A stretch of DNA of 64,000 nucleotides from positions 124,001-188,000 of the forward strand of contig JARGSG010000221.1 of the NCBI GenBank assembly GCA_030374805.1, given 5' to 3'. Positions 42,058-53,280 of this stretch are shown here, one piece after another. Under the pieces are notes generated by a model. The model made no database searches. It worked only from the letters and a program-made list of their open reading frames with translations, and was not told the origin of the DNA. The translations under genes and the position numbers were made by a program. The DNA comes from Gracilaria gracilis. Taxonomy: Eukaryota > Rhodophyta > Florideophyceae > Gracilariales > Gracilariaceae. Every line of letters starts with the position of its first letter. The first letter of the stretch is position 1.

Positions 42058-43190
42058 TACCACTTCGCTTGCGTGATTGTAGAGCATTGCGTGCGTGACG
42101 CTAGTGGTATTTCGGAACAAACTCTTGTCCGATAGCAGCAGTAAATTCTCCTCATGTTTGATGCACTGCCGTTGCCTTTAAGACGGTATACCATCAAATA
42201 GCATCCGTGCTGTTTAGTAGATTAGAGTAAAATGAAATGCAATTTTTGTACTTTAACAACGCATTATCATTTGCCAGTTGGACAAGAGTAAAGTATTACC
42301 ATAATTTGTAGAGCCAAATGTTAATAACTAAAAAGGGTTAAGTGCCAACGAACATTTTCATTCAATTGGGTTTCAGGTTGATCGATGTCGTCTGATTCGT
42401 TTAATTAGCATTGAATTCCTTAGCGAAGCAAAACACAGCAGGTGCTACCAGTTCAAGAAGGTATGCGAAACGAATGTCGACTGGGTTGATGCCGGGTTTA
42501 AAGGGTACTCGAGTTCTCCAGTTCCTACACAGGCGTATAAGTACGCTTTTTAGTCGTGGTCCCTGCGCCCTTTGTCACAGAGTTACAATTTCTGTTATCA
42601 CTTGCACTCTGCTGTGCGCGGAGTTTAAATTTCCGTGATCACTGGCATTCTTCTTTGTTAGTCACAGCGAGCTCTGTGCCCTTTTTCGAACCATTTGTAC
42701 TCTTCAGTGTCAGTCACAGACCACTCTACATCCTTTTCCATAGTGCCCTGTTGCAATTGGTATTGAATCTACATTAAAAGCAAATTTTGCGCAGAAGCGA
42801 GCTTCTGCGCATTTACTGTTTAACAACTTACAAGATCTATGAGATGATGTTGTGAGATGCTGTTGTAACCTTGGTACTTCATAATTTCCAATCATTTACA
42901 TCTTGAATAGTTCTACAATTCAAAGTGTACTAACATTTCGTCAAGATGTTTGCCGCTCAGTCCCCATAAATAAAACCACTCACTCCTACCTTCAGTCAAA
43001 GCTTTTTTCTAGTGTTTCCAACCAAACCAAGCTTGGGTCGCAGCTAGGTGCCTACTGGGCAAATCTGCCCCTATAAATTTAGTTGAAAGAGCTGTGTTCG
43101 GTTTTCTCATCACTTGGGTCCTGGTTCGCCGTACTCAGCCGCCGGAGCAAAGTCAACCCACGTACAACAGCTCTCTTAAACTTCTAAACG
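42058..43190. other. Intergenic; promoter of the C2H2 gene at its right end
   Basis: No gene was seen between the small transposon and the zinc-finger gene. Short repeats of a phrase like CTTTGTYACAGAGTTACAATT occur near 42570-42720. Confidence 0.45.
43072..43078 (+). promoter_or_regulatory. TATA box candidate of the C2H2 gene
   Basis: TATAAAT lies 113 bp upstream of the proposed ATG at 43191, allowing transcription to start near 43105. Confidence 0.45.
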
Positions 43191-43845
43191 ATGTCCAACC
43201 AAGGTTCTAGTTCGCGTGGTAGGAAGAAGAAGAAGATATACTGCCCCGAACCCTCATGCACCACGTACGTTACAATGGTATTCTTATTCGAAACGAGTGG
43301 TGTAGCCTGCGAGTTAGTTGTTATCGAAGCGTGTTGGTTTATAAAGGTGGAGCATCTGACCCAATGCCATATTTGATATCAAAATATACTGTTGAAGTCA
43401 AAAACCGTTTACTTCAGAGTGTGAGTACCTTAACCTCAATGTGTAATAGGGCCCATAGGACTGCAATCCAAGAGAAAGCCTTTTGGGACCCGAGATCTGA
43501 TCTCCGGTCAAATTCAATAACTAACTTCATTTGTTCTTCATCTGAAAGCTTCGTATAGCAGGCATACGAATTACTTCCACAAAGGTGGCGGGGAAGGGCA
43601 AAGGGGTTCACACGAATGTGAGTCGTGTGGAAACACATACATGGATAAGAACGCTTTAAAAACTCACATCAAAGCGAAGCATGTAAGTGCTCTCGAAGTT
43701 TTCTGTTCTTCTGCCAGAAACAGTATTTAACTAAACGAAACGAGGAATACAGGAGAGTCCCAGGTATGACTGTCCAAATCCGACCTGCAATGAAAGCTAT
43801 CCAAGCCAAGAGAGTCTAGACCAACATCTTCTGCGACACATCTGA
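43191..43845 (+). CDS. Small C2H2 zinc-finger protein, three exons
   Basis: Proposed exons are 43191-43264, 43562-43682 and 43753-43845, joined by introns of 297 and 70 bp with GTACGT...CAG and GTAAGT...CAG borders. Phases agree and the product is 95 residues. The N-terminus is Ser-rich and basic (SSSRGRKKKK), a likely nuclear signal. Two clear fingers follow: CESCGNTYMDKNALKTHIKAKH, spelled C-x2-C-x12-H-x4-H and ending at the second intron, and one beginning CPNPTC with C-x4-C-x12-H-x3-H. An earlier CPEPSC half-finger in exon 1 lacks obvious His partners, so the first splice is the less certain one. It may regulate transcription; targets are unknown. Confidence 0.6.
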
Positions 43846-44320
43846 AAGGACTGCAATGACCAATTATGGCCATTTGTACCGCTCGACGCGAACGGTTCTA
43901 AGAGTTGCTGATAGGCTGTATATTTGCTTCCCTGGTCCGACTATGATTTATAGACAAATGATTACATACCGGATACATGCCTTCTTAGCACTGAGCTTTG
44001 AATAGTAAAGAGGAAACCGCCCGTCTGCTGTTGACTAGCTGAAAGACTGATTTACCTTTTGACGATCTGGTCGAACCCTTTCCCTGCTTATCATGATTTC
44101 AGATGTTTGCGAACACAACAGAATGATATTATTATGTATATGTGCATAGATCCACTTCAAAGTCCGATGGAGAAAGAGAGAGATACGTCAGTCTTTTTCA
44201 CGTGTACCGCCGTCAAGAAGAGGGCTCTATTCTATTTCGAAGGGCAAATATTACTCGAATAAGTCTGGAATTGAAGATCAATCAGAGTTCAGACATCCGC
44301 AAGAGCCCAAAGCAGTGCAT
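43846..44320. other. Intergenic, no gene seen
   Basis: This is the convergent space between the zinc-finger gene and the APH-type kinase. Confidence 0.5.
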
Positions 44321-45778
44321 TCAGTCTCTGTTCTTAACTTGTGACTTCCTCGTTCCTATTTCTTCTTTGGCGTCGACCAACAAATCTTCAAGCATATCTA
44401 TTGTCATATCTTCTAGCCTGTTGATCGGCTGAAGCTTTATTTCTTCCTCATATTCCCTCAAAACCCAGATAAGTCTAACTTTGATAAATACTATTCCAAA
44501 CAAGGACCGTAGTTCAGATGGTGAGGCATACGCTTCCCACAAGCTCAGATATTCTTCAAAGACATCTGAACTTACATTATCTTCCATTGCAAGTAGGTCG
44601 CATAACGGAAAATCAATTCGGGCGGCTCCCCAGTCGAAAAGAATGCATGAACCATCATATCCCTTGATCATATTGTCGGGCAAGTCCCCATGTACCAGAC
44701 TCAAAGGACACTTTCCGTTTTCGTAAAGGTCTCGCAAAAGCTCGCAAACAGCCTCACAGTATTGTTGCAGATCCGCCACACCTTCATGGGTACAACTTTG
44801 AAACGCATCACACTTTCCCATAATTTTGCCGATTCCCTTATCCTTCAGCATTTTCTCCGTCCGCTGTATAAAAGATTGAGCAGACTGGAATGGAACGCCA
44901 GCCTCCTTCAGAGTTTCAAGGTGTCGAATTGATTCAAGATGAAGCTGTCCAATCGGAATACAAAACCTTTCGTATTCTGCCTCGCTACTGCGACCTACAA
45001 TAGTTCCGTAGTCGTCCATCAACATCCAACCCTTTTCTTCGTTCACCAATATCGGCTTTCGAACGAGTTCAGGCGCAAACCCCGCTATGAGATCCGTTAT
45101 TTTACCTTCTCTTCGGTTGCTAGCCTTCAAATACACATGGCCCTTGCTTGTTGCCACACGTAACACAGCAGAGTTGTGGGTGATTTGCCACTGCTCAAAC
45201 TTGCCTTTCACAACATATCCTAACCTTGCGAGTGCGTCTTTTGCTTCAAGAGTTGTATTTATATGCCACATCGGTAGCTCCCAAGGTCTATACCCGTCCT
45301 CTGCACATTTCATATGTTCTGGTCTCGTTAACGTAAAATGAGCACTGAATTCCTCCATATCGTATACCCAACAAGAAAGAGAATCTTCCACGAGGAAATC
45401 AACTTCTTTAATCTCCATCCATTTGTACTCTTTAGACACCGGTGACACTACTTTGTTGGACTTGTCGTCAATCGGTGATACACACTGAAAAATTGCATGT
45501 ATGGGCCTGTCTTTAGCAGTGTAGTAGTTATTTATCGACGCATGAAGGAAAAGTATTTCATATTTTGTTCCACACACCTTTTCAAACTGGTCACGGAAGC
45601 ATTCGCACATTTTCCCGCCAAAGTGAGGTACTTCTGGGCACTCTAGCCGTGGATAACAAAGGCGATCACCCTTGCACTGCACCATGACCCTATTGTTACA
45701 GTCAACGAAAAGGGCAATGTACGGAAGAGGGGTTCGATCAGGTGGGCAAACATGTTCAGATTTGATAGAGAACGTCAT
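44321..45778 (-). CDS. APH/choline-kinase-like phosphotransferase
   Basis: This is an intact frame of 485 residues. The C-terminal half has the aminoglycoside-phosphotransferase catalytic loop SLVHGDLPDNMI (His-x-Asp with the downstream Asn) and the metal-binding ILFDWGAARIDFPLCDLL. Upstream, VLRVATSKGHVYLKA is the likely nucleotide-binding strand with its Lys. The first 180 residues form a separate domain with YIALFVDCNNRVMVQ and CGTKYEILFLHAS, whose fold I cannot fix; a Nudix-like domain is possible. Family members phosphorylate small molecules (choline, sugars, antibiotics) or proteins; the substrate here is unknown. It is probably a host gene. A decayed partial duplicate lies just to the right. 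Confidence 0.85.
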   Translation of the reverse strand: MTFSIKSEHVCPPDRTPLPYIALFVDCNNRVMVQCKGDRLCYPRLECPEVPHFGGKMCECFRDQFEKVCGTKYEILFLHASINNYYTAKDRPIHAIFQCVSPIDDKSNKVVSPVSKEYKWMEIKEVDFLVEDSLSCWVYDMEEFSAHFTLTRPEHMKCAEDGYRPWELPMWHINTTLEAKDALARLGYVVKGKFEQWQITHNSAVLRVATSKGHVYLKASNRREGKITDLIAGFAPELVRKPILVNEEKGWMLMDDYGTIVGRSSEAEYERFCIPIGQLHLESIRHLETLKEAGVPFQSAQSFIQRTEKMLKDKGIGKIMGKCDAFQSCTHEGVADLQQYCEAVCELLRDLYENGKCPLSLVHGDLPDNMIKGYDGSCILFDWGAARIDFPLCDLLAMEDNVSSDVFEEYLSLWEAYASPSELRSLFGIVFIKVRLIWVLREYEEEIKLQPINRLEDMTIDMLEDLLVDAKEEIGTRKSQVKNRD

Positions 45779-46439
45779 CGAAATACGTGAATCACAAGCA
45801 CAAGAAGGAGGAAAAAGGTTGAGGTTGTTTGCTTCGCTTAAGAAGATTTGGACAAGTATTCAATGAGTGAGCCCAATAGCTCGGAAAGGGAGCGACAAGC
45901 AATATGGAGCGGAACACCGGTGGAGGGGAGGGATCTTTACTTGCGGCTGTGTGAAGGTAACCAATGAAGAGTCTAGCGCCCAATTGTATTTGAGGATATC
46001 TACCCTTGTATTCAAGAATTTTGAAGGCAACATCTTTCCGTCTTCCCAACACGTTGAACCTGTTGCGAGTCGCAACCTGCAAGTTTGCGATTCACCGAAG
46101 TAACTTTATCAACGTCGCGAGGTTGTTACCTGGCGGAAAGCATTTTGATCTCCCAAGCGATAGCAATTAACCTTCTACCCTGTAACCAATGGGATCAAAT
46201 GCACATGCCGACCCTGCTGGCCTATTCAAGGTGAACATGGATAACTCTTGATAGCCTTTGATCCTATATCTCGTTTCCGTTCTTGACCGAGATCCTGCTT
46301 CAGCTCAGTTGAATCACCTGTGAAGCTTAAGCCAACAACTTATTCAAGAATTCATAAATGAAACCCCATCAATAGGGGAGCGTCCTAGATGTGTTCCTCA
46401 AACTTGCACGACAGATCCTTACCTTGACATTACGTCTTG
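45779..46439. other. Upstream region of the APH gene
   Basis: No gene recognised. The right part may be decayed duplicate sequence too far gone to align by eye. Confidence 0.4.
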
Positions 46440-46925
46440 TGCTTCATTCTTGATGGCTCTCATGGAAACTTTTTCATATCAATAATCAACAAAGAGACTC
46501 TTCTACAGTACAAGGTCTCCAACTTCTGAAATTGGCATGCATTTGTATGCTTCTAACGCTGGTGACACCAGTACGTTCGTTTCGTAGTCAATCAGAGACA
46601 CATATTGAAAGACTAGTTATGGGCCTGATGTCTGAAGTGCTGTCCAGCAGTAGTCTACAAAGGCACGAGGGAAAGCAGATCGTACTATTTTCAAAACATC
46701 TCTGCAAACCGAACAAGAGAGCATTCACAAACTTTCTCGCTTAGCTGAACAATCTCCGGACACCCTAACCGGCGTAATTAGAGATGATTAGCCGTGCAAT
46801 GCACTCTGCCATACTGCGGTCATAGCTAGTGATCAGAGCAAGGCAACATCTGGTAGTAGAATTCGATTTGGTACACAAGCGTGCTTTGATTCGTGGAGAA
46901 CGTCATGGATGTACGCAGTACGCGA
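46440..46925 (-). pseudogene. Decayed partial duplicate of the neighbouring APH-type gene
   Basis: The sequence is collinear with about 45330-45780, the N-terminal part of the kinase gene, in the same orientation. Matches include CGCTGGTGACACCAGTA against CACCGGTGACACTACTT, TATGGGCCTGATGTC against TATGGGCCTGTCTTT, and GTGGAGAACGTCAT against GATAGAGAACGTCAT. Many substitutions and stops have accumulated. It is an old tandem duplication, not a processed copy, as far as can be judged. Confidence 0.65.
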
Positions 46926-47529
46926 TCAGCTTGTCGAAGAGAACCCAGGTTCTGGATAGTTTCTCCGTACGTGGAGCTCTTCGACTACCAGTGCCCCACA
47001 CTCCGGTACAACGCATCCTGGTCAAGAGCAGGTGGTCTAGCCGTCAAAGCTCCAGAAGGGGTGTTGACGAATAAGACTATTATCAAAGGGCTCTGCCGTC
47101 GGTACTTTCGTACCAAGGGTACCAAATGTCGAGTCAGATTGGTTACAGTGGAGCACTCAAAAGGACAAGACAGGCGCTCGTTCACGTCCAAGTGTTGCTT
47201 AGCCGTACAGAGAGAAAAGTGAAAGGAGGGTTACACAAGGAAGGTTACCACAGCAGGCTGCGGCGCAACGTGATCCAAGCCCTCCGAGGTTGGCGAAGGT
47301 ACATCACGTGGGCCTAACGATTACGAGGTGAGGGGCACCATGGCAACAAGCTCAAAACATCATACTTCGTGTGGAACATAAATGGTACAGCACGGGTATA
47401 AAGTGTGAAGGTTCATGTGTCAAAAAGGCGACCAACGGTGCAGAAACTCCGCCTTCTGCCTTGTCTGGGTCAAGCGAGATAAGACGCTTAGCCCCCACCC
47501 CACATATATAAAATGGTGAGGCAATGATC
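46926..47529. other. No recognised gene
   Basis: Short frames are present on both strands with no convincing domain. Confidence 0.4.
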
Positions 47530-47945
47530 TCAAGGCGCAACCATATCATTCATAAATGAATTGATCGAATTCTTGAACAAGACCATGTGTCCCTCAAACA
47601 ACGACAAAGCTGCATGTAACGGAGCCAACTCTGAATGGTTGATTGGATCTTCGGGCATTTCAACAGCAACCCCCCAAGATTGGAACTGTATGGTGAGGCG
47701 TTCCCGCAATTCTTCGGTACAATTCGGAATCGCTGTCTTGGATCGTTGCTTGATTGGGTGAAGTGATTATCGTACACATACCTAGGACGCTCTTTGTCGC
47801 GCTCTTTCTCATGCAGTCCTTCTATAGTACACGCTTTTTCACCTCGGTTTGATTACATTCCCTTGCATCACTCCAAGAGAATCATGCCGTTTTCGAAGTC
47901 TGTCTAGCTGGTGCGAGACAATCGGAAAGTTCAAGAACTGCAAAG
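47530..47945 (-). other. Probable downstream exons of the 47952-49472 gene
   Basis: Two minus-strand segments read as good protein. At about 47842-47945 is LNFPIVSHQLDRLRKRHDSL and onward to VIKPR. At about 47530-47725 is TEELRERLTIQFQSWGV, then HAALSLFEGHMVLFKNSINS, ending MNDMVAP at TGA (47530-47532). Possible splice borders exist (GTGAAA, GTATGT donors; CAAG acceptors), but I cannot fix the joins. An ordinary frameshift at the end of exon 2 is the alternative. Confidence 0.35.
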
Positions 47946-47951
47946 AAGCGA

Positions 47952-49472
47952 CTACTTCCGTATTTCTTTTAGCTTCACCGTCACAGCTGCTCTGTATTCC
48001 ACGCGGCTATTTGCAGCAGCATACATTTCTTGTTCCGTTCTGAGAGCTTTTGCCAGGGCTTCTCCTTCTTTTAGACCCTTATTGTCTCTCCATGCTTCAA
48101 AAAGTTTCTCGAGAGAAGTTTGCCGAACTTTGTGTGGTACTTTCGGCTTAGGATTGAAGGTAATCAAGGGCTTAACCACACCCTGCCTTGAAACAGTGTA
48201 CCCATTTGGTCGAACGCCTCCAATTACTTCACTCCCAGGCACGAAGAGTATTTCTAGCCCAGTTGCTCTTGGCATCGGTATCATTGTGCTTTGGTTGAAA
48301 GTTGCAGTTGGAGGCCGTATTACGCTTTGAGTCACTGGTGAGATTGCGTTTGCTCCACTTCGTGGTATTTGCATTTTCGCTTGCCCTAAACCCCCTTGCT
48401 TTCTCAGCAGCGAAAGCACGGAAGGTTGTTTAGAAGCTCCTCGACTGCTACTCACCTGACCCCATGACGCTGGCAATCCACTTCTTCTAGCTCCGACCGT
48501 TAGGGTGTTCTTATGCTTCAATGCTCTTTCTTCAGCAGATGCATTCACCGCTTTCGCCCAAATCTCACTCGCAGACTTCTGGGTGTGCGCTTCACCAACA
48601 CTTGTTGCCTTGCCGACTTGAACTGAGCTGGAACCTTTAGTGGATGGTGCGGTCTTTCGCTTTGATTGATTACGTTCGGTTCCATTTACCATTACGACTT
48701 TGCTAACCTCAGGTTGCGCACGTCTTTCTTCTTGGGCTTTTGTTAGTTTCGCTGTGTCTTGTTCACATGGCATTTGGTGCACCTTTGTTTGCCTCTCAGA
48801 TTCATTTCCTGTCTCAACTTTGGATGATGGCTCACCATCGGACTTCTCCGTGTTCGTCTTCTCGTTTTGCGGTATTTCGTTCTTTTTCTCTCGTTTAGGA
48901 GCTGGCTGGAAGACTGAACTCGAATTGGATGCGGCGCGTTTGGAAAGGATGCTGGGACCGGCCTTCTTTGCGCTGTTCCATCCCTTGACGACGGTGTTCG
49001 GGCGCTCCGGATCCACTGGTTTAGGCGGCGGTTCTCTTCTAGCTGCATCGTCAGTGGTTTTGCTTACACGCTTTGTGACCGCAGAGTACACAGAAACGGG
49101 ATCGCGTCGCGTTGACACGGTCTGCAGCGAGGTTTTATTGTTCCTTACTTCCTTTGCTGGCTCCACGTCAGATTCGGCGTTGGGATTCGATTGCATTGCA
49201 CGCACTATGCCCACGCGCAAAAGACGCGAAGCCTCTTCGACGGCTTCTGTTATGGATGGAATTCGCAAGACGTCAATGAACATGTGTGGGTTCCTGGCGT
49301 AGCCTCGTCCTTTGGTGAGGCAGAATCACAGCAGCGGCGTGATGAGATCAGGTTAGCGTATTGTATTAGAGGCGAATCTAATGACTCGGATTGTTTAGAA
49401 TGAGAGATGAAGGAACTAACCTTCCGCAGCGGAGACAGGGCGAACACGAGGATCTTTATGTACGTTGGTCAT
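47952..49472 (-). CDS. REXO1-like N-terminal region protein (tentative), two or more exons
   Basis: Exon 1 runs from ATG 49472 to 49421. A 111-bp intron (49420-49310, GTTAGT...AAAG) follows, then exon 2 (49309-47952). The joined frame has 469 residues. After a short N-terminus most of the protein is disordered, Lys/Ser/Glu-rich. The C-terminus is a compact helical segment with LEKLFEAWRDNKG, EGEALAKALRTEQEMY and VEYRAAVTVKLKEI. This resembles the small helical domain of REXO1/Rex-type RNA exonucleases as I recall it; the exonuclease domain itself is not present here. The gene probably continues leftward in further exons. Confidence 0.5.
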
Positions 49473-50758
49473 TGTTGAAGAATCTTGGGAGCCGCTTCAA
49501 GCAGAGTAGCACTTAACAAGCAGTGCAACAGGGCGCGAGTGGGTCGGGAAGGTTCTACTACTCGCGTTTGAGTTCGCAAGAGGTTGCGTGTTCCTTTGGC
49601 ACTTCTGGGGTTCAGCTCTGCGGGCGTTTACTTGCTAGCTCTGCAAGCCGATAGAGCTAACGCAGAGTGAGACACGCGCGTTGTGGCAGGCGGCACTCTG
49701 TCAAGGCGCGACGCTTCCGCACGAGGAGTGACGTCACCGTTGGGGCGGAGAAGGCAGAGTTGGTGGTACGAAGGTAGCGTTAGCCTTCACGAGTACCAAG
49801 TCCGCACTCTGAAACTACGCACTTTGATACGCGGGCGTGTGACGCAAGTTGCTGCTGCTCAAAAATGCCGCCGCTGATATGGACGCTGATCAATTGTTCG
49901 CACCGCCTGTGGGAATTCACGTGAGTTTTCCGATTACAACGCACAGCCATGTTCTCGTTCACAGCCATGATTTTTGGCGAAATTTTGTGGCAGTTTCCTA
50001 AATAGTTTCCTTGGGTAGCACATCAGGATGGAAGATTCTTCCGTTGGCCTGACATGGACTTGTTTCGTAAACACGCCGTGATCTGCACACATAGACGTGT
50101 TGCCTTTAGTAGATACATTGCATGCTGTTTCGAGGCATTCACGAGTGCGTTGTGGTGTCTGACCCGCCAAGAAACAAGCCAAGGTCTGTGCGACATCGCC
50201 TACTGTTTCGACCATGTGTTGACCCACATAATCAGCGAGTGAAATGGTTACCAACGGTACAGGTACTTTCATAATACGTACTACCCTTGGTACAGTACAT
50301 TCATGCGACGATGCAGTGCCCATCATGGTGTTGCCATCTCTTGAAACGTTTGAACAAACGTTGAAGTACGAAAAGTTTACAAGTCGACAGCAGCTTCGGA
50401 AGCTTCACGGGGGGCCAACTTGGAACTGGTCGAGCAGATCTGACAGATCCAACCTGCATCAAATAGATCTTTTGCTGCGTTCGCTTGAATTTGTAAATTT
50501 TTGCCGTGTCTGCCGCAGATATTTGTCCACGGCGCTCGGAGGCGTCCAACGGCAAGTGGTCTGTGCTTTGGAGAGCAACCAGCGAAGTGCGCTCTCGCAC
50601 CCACAGCGCTGCCATCCACACTGTGGATTCCACAGCCATCCACAGATGTGGGCAATCGTTCTCATCTGCAGCACACTTTGGGGGGCTTGTCTGCGCTTTC
50701 CATCGTTGTGAAAACACACTGGCCTAGTCGCTTCCATCAGCTTCTTCTACCGCTTTAA
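49473..50758. promoter_or_regulatory. Divergent promoter region between the REXO1-like and UVR/NTF2 genes
   Basis: This 1.3-kb gap separates divergently transcribed genes. A minus-strand frame at 49934-50326 (130 residues) and several overlapping frames at 50244-50737 are open on both strands, but none shows a recognisable domain. A small unknown gene here cannot be excluded. Confidence 0.4.
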
Positions 50759-51466
50759 ATGCATTCTCCTGCTTTTCTCTCTCCCTTCCTACCGCGAGCT
50801 CCTCAATGCAATTCAAAAACCGCTGTCCTGCTCACGCATCGGCCTGGCAGCACTCCCACCCGCGCCCGCGCTACAGTTCGAAGTGACCTCAGTCAAGAGC
50901 TTCCATCAGATTCAAAGTCTAATCCATTTCGCATAACCGAACTGCAGGATCAGTTGGATGATGCGCTTGCTGCCGAACAATACATATGCGCAGCAAGCTT
51001 GCGAGACCAACTACGAAGAGCGGAGAATGAAGACTATATTCAAGTGCTACAAACCTTGCTCCAGTACTACGACGCGTTTAACAGTCATTCTCTGCAGCGC
51101 CTTGCTCGTATGTGGCACCCTCGTGATGACGTTACCTGTCAACATCCGCTCACGCAAGTGCATCGAGGATACGACGCAGTACTACATAGCTTCGAATCAT
51201 TGTTCCACACATTACCGCCAGATTTGAACATCCAGGTTTCGGACGTACGAATGCAAGCATTTGGTCAAGTCGCAATGGTCACTTGTCTGGAGATTCCGCA
51301 CAGCAGCGTCCTGGACGGCATGGACAAAGGAATCATTCAACAACACGGCCTTTTAAGTACTTCCATCTTTGAAAAGCAAAGAGTTGGCCAAACTGACAAC
51401 TTCGAGTACCTTATGGTGCACCATGCCAGCGCTCCAATCATTCAAGGTACTCATGCGAGCAGTTAG
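50759..51466 (+). CDS. Plastid-targeted UVR / NTF2-like (SnoaL-type) protein
   Basis: This is an intact frame of 235 residues. The first 45 are rich in Ser, Pro, Arg and Thr with few acidic residues, as in a plastid transit peptide. A UVR-like motif follows: ELQDQLDDALAAEQY, then AASLRDQLRRAE. Residues from about 95 form an NTF2-like fold with LLQYYDAFNSHSLQRLARMW, a loop of polar residues and HRGYDAVLHSFESLF. NTF2-like domains serve as small-molecule pockets or scaffolds. No enzyme activity can be inferred. This is the main evidence that the host is photosynthetic. Confidence 0.75.
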   Translation: MHSPAFLSPFLPRAPQCNSKTAVLLTHRPGSTPTRARATVRSDLSQELPSDSKSNPFRITELQDQLDDALAAEQYICAASLRDQLRRAENEDYIQVLQTLLQYYDAFNSHSLQRLARMWHPRDDVTCQHPLTQVHRGYDAVLHSFESLFHTLPPDLNIQVSDVRMQAFGQVAMVTCLEIPHSSVLDGMDKGIIQQHGLLSTSIFEKQRVGQTDNFEYLMVHHASAPIIQGTHASS

Positions 51467-51862
51467 ACCAAGCCAATTTTCTCACGATTCTATGCACTGC
51501 TTTTTCGGGCTTATCCTCATACAGTATCGATATTCGATTTTGTACAACATATCTTTTGGTTCACAGCGATCCAAGTGGCAAATGTAAAACAGGTAAAAGG
51601 GTTACCAGGTTGTTAGTGCCTTTGAGCAAAGAAATGGCTCTTCCACGACAGTTGTGAAGACTTGTATGTATGTATGGGCGGGGTTTTGATTCAAGCATTA
51701 GATGCATTTGGCACCGAAACTGCGGCTATGACGATCGCAGGATATAAACTGTCAAGAAAGCCTCCGTCATATGATACACTAGAAGTTACTAACCAAGTCA
51801 AGCAAGTCCAGGAGGTGTTAGTTCATACCTGCAAACTTGTGCCCTAGTATAGTTTGGTACTG

Positions 51863-51930
51863 TTGACCAACAGCGAGGGGGCTAGCGTTAACTCTCTTGA
51901 CCAGCAGCGAGGTGGCTAGCGGTAACTCTC
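51863..51930 (+). repeat. 34-bp tandem duplication
   Basis: Two adjacent 34-bp copies (51863-51896 and 51897-51930) differ at three positions. They lie in the convergent gap (51467-52089) between the UVR/NTF2 and lactonase genes, which otherwise holds no gene. Confidence 0.85.
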
Positions 51931-52089
51931 TTAACCCTTTTGAGTTTATGAACAGATTCTCCCGCGCTGACTTTTCTGGTCAAGTTGGAAAGAAACTATA
52001 CTCCTGCACAAAAAAAAGTCGAGTGTGTTTAAACAAATGCTCTTGGTGCCGTTGTAACTTTTTAACCTACAGTTTGGGCGGGTAGGTGT

Positions 52090-53280
52090 TCAAAACTGCA
52101 AAACAGAAGTTGGAGTGGTGACATTTACCGACAATGAAACGTGCGAGCGTAACATTCCAGAACCTCTATCCCTTTGTACCAGAACCAAGTTGTCCGAGTC
52201 TCGGTTGACAATGGCAACGAAGCTAACACACGCTTCTCGATGCAAGACGCTGTCAACCACAAAAAAGTCGCGCGGATGAACGCCGAACGAACTCCACACG
52301 CCTATGCGCGCTTGTATATCGCCCGTACGCGCATCCAATCGGTACCCCACAATCTTGCCAAGCTGCGAATCAGGGAAGCGCACCGACGCGTACAGAAAGC
52401 GCCCATCGCCAGTCACCCTGATTGCGGCGGCTGACACGCCTTCACGCGCAGGGGACGGGAGCAATCGGTGGCGATCACACACAGCGAGTGCGGCGGAGCC
52501 GCACGCGCCGTAGCGTAGCGTGACGACGGTAAGTGAGATCTCGTTCACAACGTACACGGTGTTACTTGGCGGATGCAGAGCGGCATGACGAGGGCCGTCG
52601 GCTGGTTCGAAGGTGACGTTGTGCGCGAGCGTGAGCTTGCCCGTTTGAGCAGCAACGGTGAGGAATAGTAGCATGTCCGAGCCCAAATCCGGGACGAGCA
52701 GGCCGTCGCGATACGGTAGCACCATGTGAGGGTGGGGAGCGTCGAACTGCCAGTAGTTGTCAGAGAGCGACGGGGTGCGCATGGCGGATGCGAACGAAGC
52801 GGGGACGTGATAGCTGTCGAGAAAGGTGAAGCGGTGATCGGTGGATAATAGCGTGGAAACGGCGCCGTCAAAGTTGGCCACTGCGACGATGCGGTCGGAA
52901 AAGGTGGTGATGTGGGTGGCTGCTGAGGCGTTGGTGGTGGTGGATATGGTTTTGATGAACGGAGGACGCGCGGATGAGGAGAGGCGGGTGGCGGTTGCTT
53001 CAGGGTTCTCGTTGGCGGCGTAGATGTGGGAGGAGTGAATGGCTAGATAGGAGGGATTGGTGGAGACTAGAGGCGGAGCAAGTACTGAGAATAGGCTAAG
53101 TTGATCGGAGTAGTACTTGAAGAGAGAGACGCCATCTCCGGCAGAGGTGGGTAGCCAGGGTTGGGAAGTGTAGCTTCCGGCTGCGAGATGTATGGCAGAG
53201 GGACAGTCGGGATGGGAGGCTGTAGCTGGGGGGAAGAAGGGCAGCAGCAGGGGTAGTAGTACTACCCTACTACCGTAGTA
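52090..53280 (-). CDS. Secreted lactonase-type seven-bladed beta-propeller
   Basis: The minus frame opens at 53280 and is uninterrupted to the TGA at 52090. It starts with a signal-peptide-like RVVLLPLLLPFFPPATA. The first blade has GSYTSQPWLP, VSLFKYYSD, NPSYLAI and IYAANENPE, the classic N-terminal pattern of the lactonase/6-phosphogluconolactonase propeller family (PF10282). Later blades show VAVANFDGAVSTLL, HPHMVLPYRDGLLVPDLGSD, GPRHAALHPPSNTVYVVNE and DGRFLYASVR. No ATG is in frame upstream before a stop. An out-of-frame ATG (MPLSPVHL) lies about 30 bp further, with a run of GTAGTACTAC repeats between, so the start needs a short intron or has slipped. Such enzymes hydrolyse lactones. Confidence 0.75.
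   Translation of the reverse strand, partial: YYGSRVVLLPLLLPFFPPATASHPDCPSAIHLAAGSYTSQPWLPTSAGDGVSLFKYYSDQLSLFSVLAPPLVSTNPSYLAIHSSHIYAANENPEATATRLSSSARPPFIKTISTTTNASAATHITTFSDRIVAVANFDGAVSTLLSTDHRFTFLDSYHVPASFASAMRTPSLSDNYWQFDAPHPHMVLPYRDGLLVPDLGSDMLLFLTVAAQTGKLTLAHNVTFEPADGPRHAALHPPSNTVYVVNEISLTVVTLRYGACGSAALAVCDRHRLLPSPAREGVSAAAIRVTGDGRFLYASVRFPDSQLGKIVGYRLDARTGDIQARIGVWSSFGVHPRDFFVVDSVLHREACVSFVAIVNRDSDNLVLVQRDRGSGMLRSHVSLSVNVTTPTSVLQF

Noticed and set aside
46893-47222. Plus-strand frame of 109 residues as a gene
   Set aside because: Its left part lies in the decayed kinase duplicate on the opposite strand, and no protein motif is present.
49934-50737. Open frames on both strands in the divergent promoter region
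   Set aside because: They overlap one another in several frames and show no domain. They are reported only as a possibility in the intergenic entry.
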